Part shown: piece by piece, positions 40,750 through 50,342 of the stretch
Layout: each line of letters begins with the position of its first letter
Position numbering within the stretch: the stretch's first letter is position 1
The notes under the pieces: generated by a model
Told to the model about the DNA's origin: nothing
The model's input: only the letters and a program-made list of their open reading frames with translations
Database searches by the model: none
Made by a program: the position numbers and the translations under genes
Assembly: GCA_020444545.1 (NCBI GenBank)
Contig: JAHLKT010000001.1
Span: 434,001 to 498,000, forward strand
Length of the DNA stretch: 64,000 bases
Direction: 5' to 3'
From: Desulfarculaceae bacterium
GTDB taxonomy: Bacteria; Desulfobacterota; Desulfarculia; Desulfarculales; Desulfarculaceae

Positions 40750-43700
40750 ATGTTCGTCGATTGGGGTATACGCAAAAAACTGACGGTTATCACCGTCGCC
40801 ACCATCATCCCCCTGCTGGCCGGAGCCATCTGGGTCACCATGATCCTGGTGGACAAGTCATACTCGCGCCAGGCCGCCTATCTGGAAAGGGCCAACCTGG
40901 AGCGTGTCGCCAACCGCCTGAGCTTTTTAACCGACAACGCGGTTTCGGACACCCTGTTCCTGGCGGACCTGTCTTTTGTGCGGGAGCTGTCCCAGGCCGC
41001 CATGCAGCGCTCCACCGGGCAGGAACCCAAGGCCCGCTTCCACAGCGAGTACAGGGAATCCTTGGAGACCATGCTGGAGTTCGTCAGCTCCAAGAAGGTC
41101 TACGACCAGGCCCGCCTGCTGGACGCCGCGGGCCGGGAAATCCTGCGGGTCAACCTGGTGGACGGCAAGGCCCAGGCGGTTCCCGCCTCCCAACTGCAAA
41201 GCAAGGCGAACCGCTACTACTTCACCAACGCGGCCAAGCTGCCCCCGGGCCGGGTCTATGTCTCCTACGTGGACTTAAACCGCGAAGGGGGCAAGATCGA
41301 AAAACCCCTCAAGCCCATGCTGCGCTTCGCGGCCGCGGTGCGCGACGCGCAAGGAAACCTGACCGGAGTGGTGGTGCTCAACTTCTACGTCTCCTATTTG
41401 TTCCAGCGCTCCCTAAAGGACGTGCTGAACACCACCCAGGGGAAATGGGTGATCCTGGACCAGGACGGTTACTATCTCTTCCACTCCAAGTACCCCTCCC
41501 GGGAGTGGGGCTCGCCCCGCGACCTGAACACCGGCGAGCGCTGCCAAAAATATTTCGGCAAGGCCTGCCAGACCATCCTGGACGGCAAGGACACCGAGGT
41601 GAACACCGAGGGCGGCAACTGGCTGTCCTATTCCCAGGTGGTGCGCTATCCCGGCAACCTGGACCGCTTCATGGTGGTTGCCCACTTTACCCCGCCTCCC
41701 GCGGTGGTGGACTACCTGGGCCGCTTCGGCTGGGTGCTGGGCATGATCTTGGTGGTGACCCTGGCCGCCATCCTGTTGCTGGTCTGGATCAGCGGGCGCA
41801 TGGTGGTGTTGCCCATGATCTCGCTTTCGAACACGATGGGGCGGCTGAGGCACAACGACCTGAGCGCACGCAGCAGCCTGAGCGGCAAGGACGAGCTGGG
41901 CCGGTTGGCCCAAGGCTTCAACCAGATGGCCGAGAGCCTGCAAGAGGCCTATGGCGAGATGGAACGCCAGGTGCGCGCCACGGAAGAGGCCAATCGCGAG
42001 CTGAGCAACAGCGAGGCGCGGGTGAAGGCCATCCTGGACAGCACCGTGGACGCCATCATCACCATCACTAGCGACGGGGTGGTGCAGTCGTTCAACCAGG
42101 GCGCGGAGAAACTCTTCGGCTACAGCGCCCTGGAGGTGGTGGGCAACAAGGTGAACATGTTGCAGCCACAGGACGTGGCCGCGCAGCACGACGAGTACCT
42201 CCAGCGCTACCTGGAAACCGGCGAGCCCCACATCATCGGGGTGGGGCGCGAGGAGCGGGGCCGGCGCAAGGACGGCACCCTGTTCCCCATGTACCTGGCG
42301 GTGAGCGAGGCATGGGTCGAGGGCGACCGGCTGTTCACCGGCATCATCCGCGACACCACCAAGCTCAAGCAGACCGAGGAGTCGCTCAGGAAAAGCCAGC
42401 GCATGTACCAGTCGCTGGCCGATGCCTCGCCGGTGGGCATCTTCAACACCGACCAGGACGGCCTGTGCGACTACGTCAACGAGCAATGGCTGGAGATGGC
42501 CGGCATCACCGCGGAGGAGGCCATGGGCGACGGCTGGGCCAGGGCCATCCACCCCGAGGACCGCGACGCCATCTACCGCGACTGGCAGCGCACCGCGGAA
42601 TGGGGCAATCCCTTTGAGGGCGAATACCGCTTCCAACACGCCGACGGCAAGGTGGTGTGGTTCTATGTGCGGGCGGTGCCCCAAGCCGGCGAGGACGGTT
42701 CGGCGAACAGCTTCGTGGGCGTGGTGATGGACATCACCGAGCGCAAGGAGACCGAGAAGGCCCGCGCCGAAAGCATGCAGCTGTTTCAGTCCACCTTCGA
42801 GCAGGCCGCGGTGGGCATCGCCCACGTGGCCCCGGACGGCAAATGGCTCAGGGTGAACAGTAAGCTGTGCCAGATCGTGGGCTACAACCGCGAGGAGCTG
42901 CTGGAGAGCGCTTTCCAGAAAATCACCCACCCCGACGACCTGGACAAGGACCTGAGCCTGGTGAACAAGGTGCTGGCCGGGGAGATCGACACCTACACCC
43001 TGGAGAAGCGCTACCTCAAAAAGGACGGCGCCGTGGTCTGGATCAATCTCACCGTGGCGCTGGTGCGCGATGAAAACGGCGAGCCGGACTACTTCATCTC
43101 GGTGGTGGAGGATATCGATCTGCGCAAAAAGGCCGAAAGCGCCCGGGCCGAAAGCGAAAAGCGCTTCCGCACCCTGGTGGCCAACGTGCCCGGCGCGGTC
43201 TACCGCTGCGAGCACGACGAAAACTGGACCATGCGCTACATCAGCGAGCCCATCCGCACCATCACCGGATATCCGCCCTCGGATTTCATAGACAACTTTC
43301 AGCGGGCTTACGTGGACATTATCCACCCCGACGACCGCGAGATGGTGAGCAAACGGATCTCGGAGTCCGTGGAGCGGGGGCGAGGCTTCGAGGTGGAGTA
43401 CCGCATCATCCGGCGCGACGGCCAGGTCCGCTGGGTTTATGAGCGGGGCGCGGCGATCGCCGACGACCAGGGCACCCAGTGGCTGGACGGGGCCATCCTG
43501 GACGTGACCGAGCGCAAGATGGCCGAGCAGGACAACCTGCGCCTAGGCCGCATTTTGGAGGAGTCCCAGAACGAGATATTCATCTTCGACGCCGAAAGCC
43601 TCAAGTTCCTTCAGGTGAACCAGGGCGCCCGCCGCAACCTGGGCTACAGCATGGAAGAGCTCAGGGGCATGACCCCCGTGGACATCAAGCCCGAGTTCAC

Positions 43701-46197
43701 CCAGGAGGAGTTCCAGAAGTTGGTGGAGCCCCTGCACAAGGGCCTGGAAAGCCACCTCATCTTCAACACGGTGCACCAGCGCAAGAACGGCTCCACCTAC
43801 GAGGTGGAGGTGAACCTCCAGCTTTCCACCCAGGAGCTGGCCCCGGTGTTCGTGGCGGTCATCCAGGACATGACCGAGAAGAACCGGTCCCAGGCCGAGA
43901 TCCAGCGTTTGTCCTTGGTGGCCGAGCGCACCGACAACGTGGTGATCATCACCGACGGGGAGGGCTACATCCAGTGGGCCAACCAGGCCTTCTTCCGGGT
44001 GAGCGGCTACACCCTCCCGGAGGTGGAGGGTAAAAAGCCCGGTGTCCTTTTGCAGGGCCCGGACACCGACCCGGACACGGTGCGCTTCATGAGCCGCCAG
44101 CTGGCCCGGGGCGAAGGCTTCAACGTGGAGATAGTCAACTACTCCAAGAACGGGCACAAGTATTGGCAGGCGGTGGACGTGCAGCCGGTGCACGACGACA
44201 AGGGGAAACTGACCAACTTCGTGGCCGTGCAGCAGGACATCACCGAGCGCAAACGCAACGAGGTGGAGCTGCGCCAGCAGGCCCAGATCATCGACCAGAC
44301 CCACGACGCGGTGATCTCCGTGAGCCTGGAGGGCGAGGTGACCAGCTGGAACCAGGGAGCCCAGGCCCTGTTCGGCTACAACAAGGAGGAGGCCCTGGGC
44401 AAGCGCATGAGCTTCATCCTGCGCTCCCAGGACGCGGCCAGCCTGGACGAAACGGTGCTGGAAGAGCTTTACCGCAAAGGGCAGCACGAGCTGGAAATCG
44501 TGCTCAAGAAGAAGTCGGGCATGGAGTTCACCGCCCTGCTTTCGCTTTCGCTGCTCAAAAACCTGCAAGGCATGCCCGACGGTTTCGTGGCCTACGCGGT
44601 AGATATCAGCGAGCGCAAGAAGGCCGAGGAAGCGGTGCGCATGGCCAAGGAAACCGCCGAGGAGGCCAGCCGCATCAAGAGCGAGTTCTTGGCCAACATG
44701 AGCCACGAGCTGCGCACCCCGCTCAACGCCATCATCGGCTTCTCGGAGATTCTGGTGGACCAGACCTTCGGCGAGCTGAACGAAAAACAGCTCCGGCAGA
44801 CCCGCCACATCCTGGAAAGCGGACGCCACCTGCTTTCGCTGATCAACGACATCCTGGACCTGTCCAAGGTGGAAAGCGGCAAGATGGAGCTGGAGCCCTC
44901 GGCGGTGAACCTGGGCGGCGTGTTGGAAGCCACCACGGTGCTCATCAAGGAAAAGGCCGCCAAGCACGGCATCACCCTGAGCCTGGAGCTGCCCGAGGAG
45001 CTGCGCCTGCTCAACTTCACCGCCGATGAGCGCAAGCTCAAGCAGATCATGTTCAACCTGTTGTCCAACGCGGCCAAGTTCACCCCGGACGGCGGGGCCA
45101 TCACCATCACGGCCGCCAAGGAAGTCGGCTTCATCCAGGTCAGCGTGCAAGACACCGGCCTGGGCATCTCCCCCGAGGACCAGGCGCGCATCTTTGACGA
45201 GTTCGAGCAGGTGGACAGCACCTACGCCCGCAAGCAGCAGGGCACCGGCCTGGGCCTGGCCCTCACCCGCAAGCTGGTGGAGTTGCACGGCGGACGCATC
45301 TGGCTGGAGAGCGAGGGCCTGAACCAGGGCAGCACCTTTACCTTCACCATTCCTCTGGATCTATCCGCCCGGGTGTTCAAGGACGAGGCCGAGCCGGAAC
45401 CCACCAACGGCTCCGAGGCCGACGAGGACCAGGAATTGGAAGGCGGCACCGTGCTGGTGGTGGACGACGATCCCATGGCCCGCGAGCTCCTGGCTGGCTA
45501 TCTGCGCGAGGGCGGCTACAAGACCGTGTTGGCCGCCGACGGAGCCAAGGGCATGGAGATGGCCTTGAAGCACAAGCCCATGGCCATCACCCTGGACCTT
45601 ATGCTGCCCGACACCAGCGGCTTCGAGGTGCTCCGGCAGCTACAGGAAGACCCTGAGACCGCCTCCATCCCGGTGATCATCGTTTCCATCACCGACGACC
45701 GCGAAAAGGGCCTGAGCCTGGGCGCGGTTGAGTTCCTGCAAAAGCCGGTGAACAAGGATCAGCTGCTCCAAATCCTCTCGGATTTCGTATCTTGCAGCGC
45801 GGAAGGCTTCAGCAAGGTGCTGGTGGTGGACGACAACCCGGCCGACGTGGAGTTGGTGCACGGTATCCTGGGAACGCGGGGATGCGAGATAATTGAAGCC
45901 AGGGGCGGCGAGGAGGGCATCGAGATCGCCCTGCGCGAGAAGCCCGACCTTATCGTCCTGGACCTGAACATGCCCGGCACCTCGGGGTGGGACGTGCTGG
46001 AGACCCTGCACGAGAAAAGCGGCAACTGGCGGCCGCCCATACTGGTCTTCACCGGGGCCTACCTAACCTCCCAGGAGCGGCAAAAGCTGGCCGGCCAGGT
46101 GCAGGCGGTGGTAATGAAGGGGGGCGGCAAACAGGACCTGCTGCGCGAGATCAGCCGGCTGACTCAAATGACCTTTGACGGGAGCGCAAAAGAATAA
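40750..46197 (+). CDS. Giant membrane hybrid histidine kinase: Cache-HAMP-7xPAS-HisKA-HATPase-2xREC
   Basis: 1815 residues. A helix near 12-35 and one near 335-358 enclose a ~300-residue double-Cache-like periplasmic sensor (LDQDGYYLFHSKYPSREWG). Then HAMP, and seven PAS/PAC repeats to about residue 1290, several ending in the PAC pattern DITERK. Then HisKA (NMSHELRTPLNAIIGFSEIL), ATPase (NAAKFT, DTGLGIS, GTGLGLALTRKL), REC1 (LDLMLPDTSG) and REC2 (VLDLNMPGTSG). GGAGGGG precedes ATG 40750. Its stop overlaps the ATG of a single-REC gene, and a REC-HD-GYP gene follows, forming a phosphorelay-to-c-di-GMP unit. Confidence 0.94.
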   Translation: MFVDWGIRKKLTVITVATIIPLLAGAIWVTMILVDKSYSRQAAYLERANLERVANRLSFLTDNAVSDTLFLADLSFVRELSQAAMQRSTGQEPKARFHSEYRESLETMLEFVSSKKVYDQARLLDAAGREILRVNLVDGKAQAVPASQLQSKANRYYFTNAAKLPPGRVYVSYVDLNREGGKIEKPLKPMLRFAAAVRDAQGNLTGVVVLNFYVSYLFQRSLKDVLNTTQGKWVILDQDGYYLFHSKYPSREWGSPRDLNTGERCQKYFGKACQTILDGKDTEVNTEGGNWLSYSQVVRYPGNLDRFMVVAHFTPPPAVVDYLGRFGWVLGMILVVTLAAILLLVWISGRMVVLPMISLSNTMGRLRHNDLSARSSLSGKDELGRLAQGFNQMAESLQEAYGEMERQVRATEEANRELSNSEARVKAILDSTVDAIITITSDGVVQSFNQGAEKLFGYSALEVVGNKVNMLQPQDVAAQHDEYLQRYLETGEPHIIGVGREERGRRKDGTLFPMYLAVSEAWVEGDRLFTGIIRDTTKLKQTEESLRKSQRMYQSLADASPVGIFNTDQDGLCDYVNEQWLEMAGITAEEAMGDGWARAIHPEDRDAIYRDWQRTAEWGNPFEGEYRFQHADGKVVWFYVRAVPQAGEDGSANSFVGVVMDITERKETEKARAESMQLFQSTFEQAAVGIAHVAPDGKWLRVNSKLCQIVGYNREELLESAFQKITHPDDLDKDLSLVNKVLAGEIDTYTLEKRYLKKDGAVVWINLTVALVRDENGEPDYFISVVEDIDLRKKAESARAESEKRFRTLVANVPGAVYRCEHDENWTMRYISEPIRTITGYPPSDFIDNFQRAYVDIIHPDDREMVSKRISESVERGRGFEVEYRIIRRDGQVRWVYERGAAIADDQGTQWLDGAILDVTERKMAEQDNLRLGRILEESQNEIFIFDAESLKFLQVNQGARRNLGYSMEELRGMTPVDIKPEFTQEEFQKLVEPLHKGLESHLIFNTVHQRKNGSTYEVEVNLQLSTQELAPVFVAVIQDMTEKNRSQAEIQRLSLVAERTDNVVIITDGEGYIQWANQAFFRVSGYTLPEVEGKKPGVLLQGPDTDPDTVRFMSRQLARGEGFNVEIVNYSKNGHKYWQAVDVQPVHDDKGKLTNFVAVQQDITERKRNEVELRQQAQIIDQTHDAVISVSLEGEVTSWNQGAQALFGYNKEEALGKRMSFILRSQDAASLDETVLEELYRKGQHELEIVLKKKSGMEFTALLSLSLLKNLQGMPDGFVAYAVDISERKKAEEAVRMAKETAEEASRIKSEFLANMSHELRTPLNAIIGFSEILVDQTFGELNEKQLRQTRHILESGRHLLSLINDILDLSKVESGKMELEPSAVNLGGVLEATTVLIKEKAAKHGITLSLELPEELRLLNFTADERKLKQIMFNLLSNAAKFTPDGGAITITAAKEVGFIQVSVQDTGLGISPEDQARIFDEFEQVDSTYARKQQGTGLGLALTRKLVELHGGRIWLESEGLNQGSTFTFTIPLDLSARVFKDEAEPEPTNGSEADEDQELEGGTVLVVDDDPMARELLAGYLREGGYKTVLAADGAKGMEMALKHKPMAITLDLMLPDTSGFEVLRQLQEDPETASIPVIIVSITDDREKGLSLGAVEFLQKPVNKDQLLQILSDFVSCSAEGFSKVLVVDDNPADVELVHGILGTRGCEIIEARGGEEGIEIALREKPDLIVLDLNMPGTSGWDVLETLHEKSGNWRPPILVFTGAYLTSQERQKLAGQVQAVVMKGGGKQDLLREISRLTQMTFDGSAKE

Positions 46198-46568
46198 TGG
46201 CCGGGCCAAGAGCTCTCATAGTGGAAGACAACGCCCTGAACATGGAATTGGCCCAGGACCTGCTGGAGGTGCGCGGCTTCGAGGTGCTCACCGCCTCCTC
46301 GGCCGAGGAAGGCCTCAACCTGGCCCACACCCAGGCCCCTGACATCATCCTGATGGACATCGGCCTGCCGGGCATGGACGGCCTGGAGGCCACCCGCCGC
46401 CTCAAGCGGGACCCGGCCACCCAGGGCATCGTGGTGATCTGCCTCACCGCCCACGCCATGGACGGCGACCGGGACAAGGCGCTCTTGGCCGGGGCGGAAG
46501 GCTATATCACCAAACCCATCGACACCCGCGAGTTCGCCAACCAGGTGCTCTCCTACCTGAACGGCTAA
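46197..46568 (+). CDS. Single-domain response regulator (DivK/CheY-like)
   Basis: 123 residues, one REC domain: ALIVEDNALNMELA, phospho-Asp in IILMDIGLPGMDG, ICLTAHAMDGD, Lys in YITKPIDTREF. The form is closest to DivK-like receivers in multistep relays. The ATG shares a base with the preceding kinase stop (TAATG), so translation is coupled. It probably shuttles phosphate from the giant kinase. Confidence 0.92.
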   Translation: MAGPRALIVEDNALNMELAQDLLEVRGFEVLTASSAEEGLNLAHTQAPDIILMDIGLPGMDGLEATRRLKRDPATQGIVVICLTAHAMDGDRDKALLAGAEGYITKPIDTREFANQVLSYLNG

Positions 46569-46590
46569 AGGGAAGGACGGCGGCGGCATT

Positions 46591-47733
46591 ATGGACCAGG
46601 CAAGGCAAGGCGGCGGGTCTAGCCCGGAGCAACCGGAGCCCCGCAAGATTCTGGTGGTGGACGACGAGCAGTTCAACCGCGAGCTGCTGGAGGACCTGCT
46701 GATCCCTCTCGGTTATGAGGTGGCCAGCGCGCCGGACGGCGAGAGCGCCCTGAAGATGGCCCAGGCCGATCCCCCGGACCTGGTGCTGCTGGACGTGATG
46801 ATGCCCGGCCTGGACGGCTTCGAGGTGGCTCGCCGCCTTCGCCAAGACCAGGCCAACGAGGGCGTGCCCATCGTGATGGTGACCGCGCTTCGGGCGGTGG
46901 AGGACCGGGTGAAGGCCCTGGAGGCCGGGGCCAACGAATTCCTCTCCAAGCCGGTGGACAAGATCGAGCTCAAGGCCACGGTGGCCTCCCAGATGAAGGT
47001 GAAGGCCTACCACGACTTCATGGCCAATTATCAGGCCGAGCTGGAGAAGGAGGTGGCCCGGCGCACCGAGCAGCTCAGCCAGGCCATGGGCAGGCTCAAG
47101 CAGGCCTCCCTGGACACCATCATGCGCCTGGCCCGGGCGGCGGAGTACAAGGACGAGGACACCGGAGCCCACATCCTGCGCATGAGCTCCTACGGCGCGG
47201 CGGTGGCCCGCCACATGGGCCTGGGCGAGGAGGTGGCCCTGTGGATCCTCTACGCCGCGCCCATGCACGACGTGGGCAAGATAGGCATCCCGGACAGCAT
47301 ACTGCTCAAGCCCGGCCCGCTCGACGATGAGGAGTGGGAGGTGATGAAGACCCACACCACCATCGGGGCGCGCATCCTCTCCGGGGCCAAGGCGGGCTAC
47401 CTCAAGCTGGCCGAGATCATCGCCCTGACCCACCACGAGCGCTGGGACGGCACCGGCTACCCCCGGGGCCTCAAGGGCAAGCAGACCCCCCTGGTGGGGC
47501 GCATCGCGGCCATCAGCGACGTGTTCGACGCGCTCATCTCCCGGCGGCCCTACAAGGAGCCTTTTTCCGAAGAGAAATCCTTCGACATCATCGCCGAGGG
47601 CAAGGGCAGCCACTTCGACCCCGAGGTGGTGGAGGCCTTTTTCGCGGTGAGGGACGAAATATTGGCCATCAAGAACAAGTACAGCCACGATCATTCGGGC
47701 GACGCGGAGGATATCTACACTCCTCCGGAGTAG
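46591..47733 (+). CDS. RpfG-type response regulator: REC plus HD-GYP c-di-GMP phosphodiesterase
   Basis: 380 residues. REC domain (about 18-135: VVDDEQFNREL, LLDVMMPGLDG, FLSKPVDKIE), a helical linker (~140-175) and an HD-GYP domain (~180-350) with HILRMSSYG, catalytic MHDVGKIGIPD, HTTIGARIL and HHERWDGTGYPRGL, the full set of metal ligands and GYP. It should hydrolyse c-di-GMP when phosphorylated. It lies 22 bp after the single-REC gene in the giant-kinase operon. Confidence 0.93.
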   Translation: MDQARQGGGSSPEQPEPRKILVVDDEQFNRELLEDLLIPLGYEVASAPDGESALKMAQADPPDLVLLDVMMPGLDGFEVARRLRQDQANEGVPIVMVTALRAVEDRVKALEAGANEFLSKPVDKIELKATVASQMKVKAYHDFMANYQAELEKEVARRTEQLSQAMGRLKQASLDTIMRLARAAEYKDEDTGAHILRMSSYGAAVARHMGLGEEVALWILYAAPMHDVGKIGIPDSILLKPGPLDDEEWEVMKTHTTIGARILSGAKAGYLKLAEIIALTHHERWDGTGYPRGLKGKQTPLVGRIAAISDVFDALISRRPYKEPFSEEKSFDIIAEGKGSHFDPEVVEAFFAVRDEILAIKNKYSHDHSGDAEDIYTPPE

Positions 47734-47939
47734 GGCTTTGGCGCGGGCCCGGGCCGTCCCGGCGCCCCACGGATTTTGCCCGCCCCCTCCCCGCCTTGCT
47801 GAAATGCAAGCCAGGGCGGCCGGCGCCGCCGGGTTCCAATCTTTGCCTCAAAGACGAGAAGCATTGGTTTCCCTGTTTCGGCTTTCGGTGATGCCCCGCC
47901 GGAGGCGGTCGCTACAAAAACACGATAAGGAGTTGAAGC

Positions 47940-48506
47940 ATGAAAAGGTTGATCTTGGTGATCCTGGCCATGGCCTTGGTGTTGGGCCCGGTGTCTCTGG
48001 CCATGGCCGCCGGCGGGGGCGGCCAGCCGGGGGTGGTGGCGGTGGAGGTGGTGCAGCTCGGCGGCACCGTGACCGCGCTGGACCTTAAGGCGCGCAAGGT
48101 GACCATCAAAGGCGACGGCGGCAAGGAGGTGGTCCTCAACGCCAAGCAGGCCCGCAACCTGGAGCAGGTCAAGGTGGGCGACAAGGTGCTGGTGGACTTC
48201 ATCCAGTCCCTGGCCCTGTTCGTGACCAAGCCCCAGGGCGGCCCCGCGGCCGGCGCGGCCCAGGTGGTGACCCTGGCGCCCAAGGGCCAGAAGCCCGGCG
48301 GCATCGTGGCCGACGTGGTGGAGCTTAGGGCCCAGGTGGTGGCCATCGACTACAAGGCCCGCACCGTGGCGCTCAAGGGCCCGGCCGGCAAGGTGCGCAC
48401 CCTGAAGATCGGCCCCGACGCCAAGGACTTCGATCAGGTAAAAAAGGGCGACGACGTGGTGCTGCGCTACACCGAGGCAGTGGCCCTTACCGTGAGCAAG
48501 CCCTAG
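47940..48506 (+). CDS. Secreted small protein with internal duplication, unknown function
   Basis: 188 residues with a signal peptide (MKRLILVILAMAL, cleavage near AMAAGG). The mature chain has two similar ~60-residue beta-rich halves: one with GGTVTALDLKARKVTIKGDGGKE and VKVGDKVLVDFIQSLALFVTKP (each a separate run), the other with AQVVAIDYKARTVALKGPAGK and VKKGDDVVLRYTEAVALTVSKP. Each resembles a small OB/DUF5666-like barrel. AAGGAG stands upstream of the ATG, and a strong terminator follows. No Cys. It may be a periplasmic binding or assembly protein; no family name is certain. Confidence 0.8.
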   Translation: MKRLILVILAMALVLGPVSLAMAAGGGGQPGVVAVEVVQLGGTVTALDLKARKVTIKGDGGKEVVLNAKQARNLEQVKVGDKVLVDFIQSLALFVTKPQGGPAAGAAQVVTLAPKGQKPGGIVADVVELRAQVVAIDYKARTVALKGPAGKVRTLKIGPDAKDFDQVKKGDDVVLRYTEAVALTVSKP

Positions 48507-48534
48507 CCCGCAACCTCTCGCGTATTCTATCGGA

Positions 48535-48568
48535 CCGGCCGGGGCTGATGCCCCGGCCGGTTCTTTTT
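48535..48568 (+). terminator. Strong terminator after the duplicated secreted protein gene
   Basis: Perfect 11-bp stem CCGGCCGGGGC (48535-48545) / GCCCCGGCCGG (48550-48560), loop TGAT, then TTCTTTTT. Confidence 0.9.
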
Positions 48569-48692
48569 GCCGGGGGGCGGGCCCGAGGCAAAAAGCTACA
48601 ACTCGCCGGGGTTTTTTGGCGCGGCCGATTGTTGTCGCGCCCGGGCTATGTTAAATCAAATATATTGGCGCCCCTAAAAAAAGGTGTTCGCA

Positions 48693-49952
48693 ATGTCCGA
48701 TCCCATACGCCTGCTTCTGGTCGAGGACAGCAAAACCTACAGCATGCTCATCCAGGGCATCTTGGCGGAGATGACCCGCGAATCGTATTTGGTCCAAGCG
48801 GCCGACGCCTTGGAACCGGCCATCGCGGCGGCCGGGGACTTCGACCCGGATGTAATCCTTTTGGACCTGTTTCTGCCCGATAGCGAGGGGCTGGACACCC
48901 TGCGCCGCATGAAGAGCGCCTTTCCGGACAAGGCCATCGTGGTGCTCAGCAGCCTGGATGACGAGGGCACGGCCTTTCAGGCCATCAGGGACGGCGCCCA
49001 GGACTACCTGTTCAAATCTGAGACCGACCCCAAAACCCTGGAACGGGCCATCCGCTATTCCCGGGAGAGGAACCAGATCGAGCAGGCCCTGCTGCGCAGC
49101 CAAAACCTGGTGCGCGAGATGTTGGACTCCATCCAGGCGGGCATCGTGGTAATCGATCCCCACGATCGCCGCTTCGTGGACGCCAACTCCGTGGCCCTGG
49201 ACATGTTCGGAGCCTCCAATGGCGAGGTCTTGGGCGAGGTGTGCCACCGCTATCTTTGCCCGGACAACAACGACCAGTGCCCCATCACCCACCGGGGGTT
49301 GACGGCGGACTACTCCGAGGGCCAGCTCCGCAGGGCCGACGGCGAAAGGACGCCCATACTCAAGACCGCGGCTCTGGTCAATCTGGACGGCAAAGAGCGC
49401 TTGGTGGAAAGCTTCATGGACATCTCGGCCCTGAAGGAGGTGGAGCAGGAGCTGCGCCATCTTTCCCTGACCGACGAGCTGACCGGCATCGCCAACCGGC
49501 GCCAGTTCATGTACACCGCCGCCCTGGAGACCAAGCGGGCCGCGCGCTACGGCCAGGCCATATCCCTGCTCAACATCGATGTGGACGAATTCAAGAAGAT
49601 CAACGACACCCTGGGCCATCATGCCGGCGATCTGGTGCTGCGCAAGCTGGCCAAGCTGATCAGCCAAGAGCTGCGCGACAGCGACATTTTCGGCCGGGTG
49701 GGCGGAGAGGAGTTCGGCATCATCCTCCTGGAGACCTCCTCGGAGGCCGCCCTGGAGGTGGCCGAAAGGCTACGCAAAAAAATTGAAGGCCACGCCTTCC
49801 AGGCCGAGGGCCAAGAGATATCCTGCACCATCAGCCTGGGGCTGGCTTCCTTTGACCCCGAAACCGACGACCTGGATTCCTGGCATAACCGGGCCGACCA
49901 GGCCCTGTACCTGGCCAAGGAAAAGGGCCGCAACCGGGCGGAGGCCCTTTAG
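48693..49952 (+). CDS. Diguanylate cyclase: REC-PAS-GGDEF
   Basis: 419 residues. REC (about 5-120: LLVEDSKTYS, VILLDLFLPDSEG), a PAS-like domain (~135-250) with a Cys-containing loop (CHRYLCPDNNDQC), and a GGDEF domain with LTDELTGIANRRQF, DVDEFKKINDTLGHHAGD, and active site GGEEF. An inhibitory I-site RDSD stands five residues before GGEEF, so product inhibition is expected. ATG 48693 has AAGGTG upstream. It is opposite in activity to the HD-GYP protein encoded ~1 kb upstream; with it, the locus can both make and destroy c-di-GMP. Confidence 0.93.
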   Translation: MSDPIRLLLVEDSKTYSMLIQGILAEMTRESYLVQAADALEPAIAAAGDFDPDVILLDLFLPDSEGLDTLRRMKSAFPDKAIVVLSSLDDEGTAFQAIRDGAQDYLFKSETDPKTLERAIRYSRERNQIEQALLRSQNLVREMLDSIQAGIVVIDPHDRRFVDANSVALDMFGASNGEVLGEVCHRYLCPDNNDQCPITHRGLTADYSEGQLRRADGERTPILKTAALVNLDGKERLVESFMDISALKEVEQELRHLSLTDELTGIANRRQFMYTAALETKRAARYGQAISLLNIDVDEFKKINDTLGHHAGDLVLRKLAKLISQELRDSDIFGRVGGEEFGIILLETSSEAALEVAERLRKKIEGHAFQAEGQEISCTISLGLASFDPETDDLDSWHNRADQALYLAKEKGRNRAEAL

Positions 49953-50342
49953 GCCTCCTGCCGGGCAAGCTCTGGATGCGGCCAAAAATAACAGGCCGCG
50001 TGGTTTCCCAGACGTCCTGCGGCAATCTCAAACCAGGGGAATTGCTTCTGCCCGGCGCCGCTATTTTCGGCGGCGGGGAGAGTCTTAAAAGCTTATCCGG
50101 GCCTTGGGGGCGATCAGTCCAGAAAATCTCCTTGGCTTGACCGCCTATCAGCGACAACTTACTATGCTTTAAAATTGGAGGGCTGGCGTTTTCCCGCGGA
50201 ATTGCCGAGAATAATCGGCAGGCAAAGCTGAAAGAAAGCGTTGGGGACCCATTTCCCCCGCCCCGCAGCCGTTGGCGCCGCAAAACGGACCCTTGATTCG
50301 ATAAGCGGCTTTTTACCGCATATTCTGGAACTGCCTTAGCAC
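49953..50342. other. 390-bp intergenic region without a recognisable gene
   Basis: Contains small inverted repeats only: GCGGCC ... GGCCGC near 49978-50000 and CGCCGC ... GCGGCG near 50061-50080, perhaps terminator-like after the diguanylate cyclase. An AT-rich stretch near 50155-50180 could hold a promoter for the next gene. Confidence 0.45.

Noticed and set aside
47734-50342. c-di-GMP (GEMM) riboswitch near the GGDEF and HD-GYP genes
   Set aside because: No GEMM-like conserved segments were found in the upstream regions.
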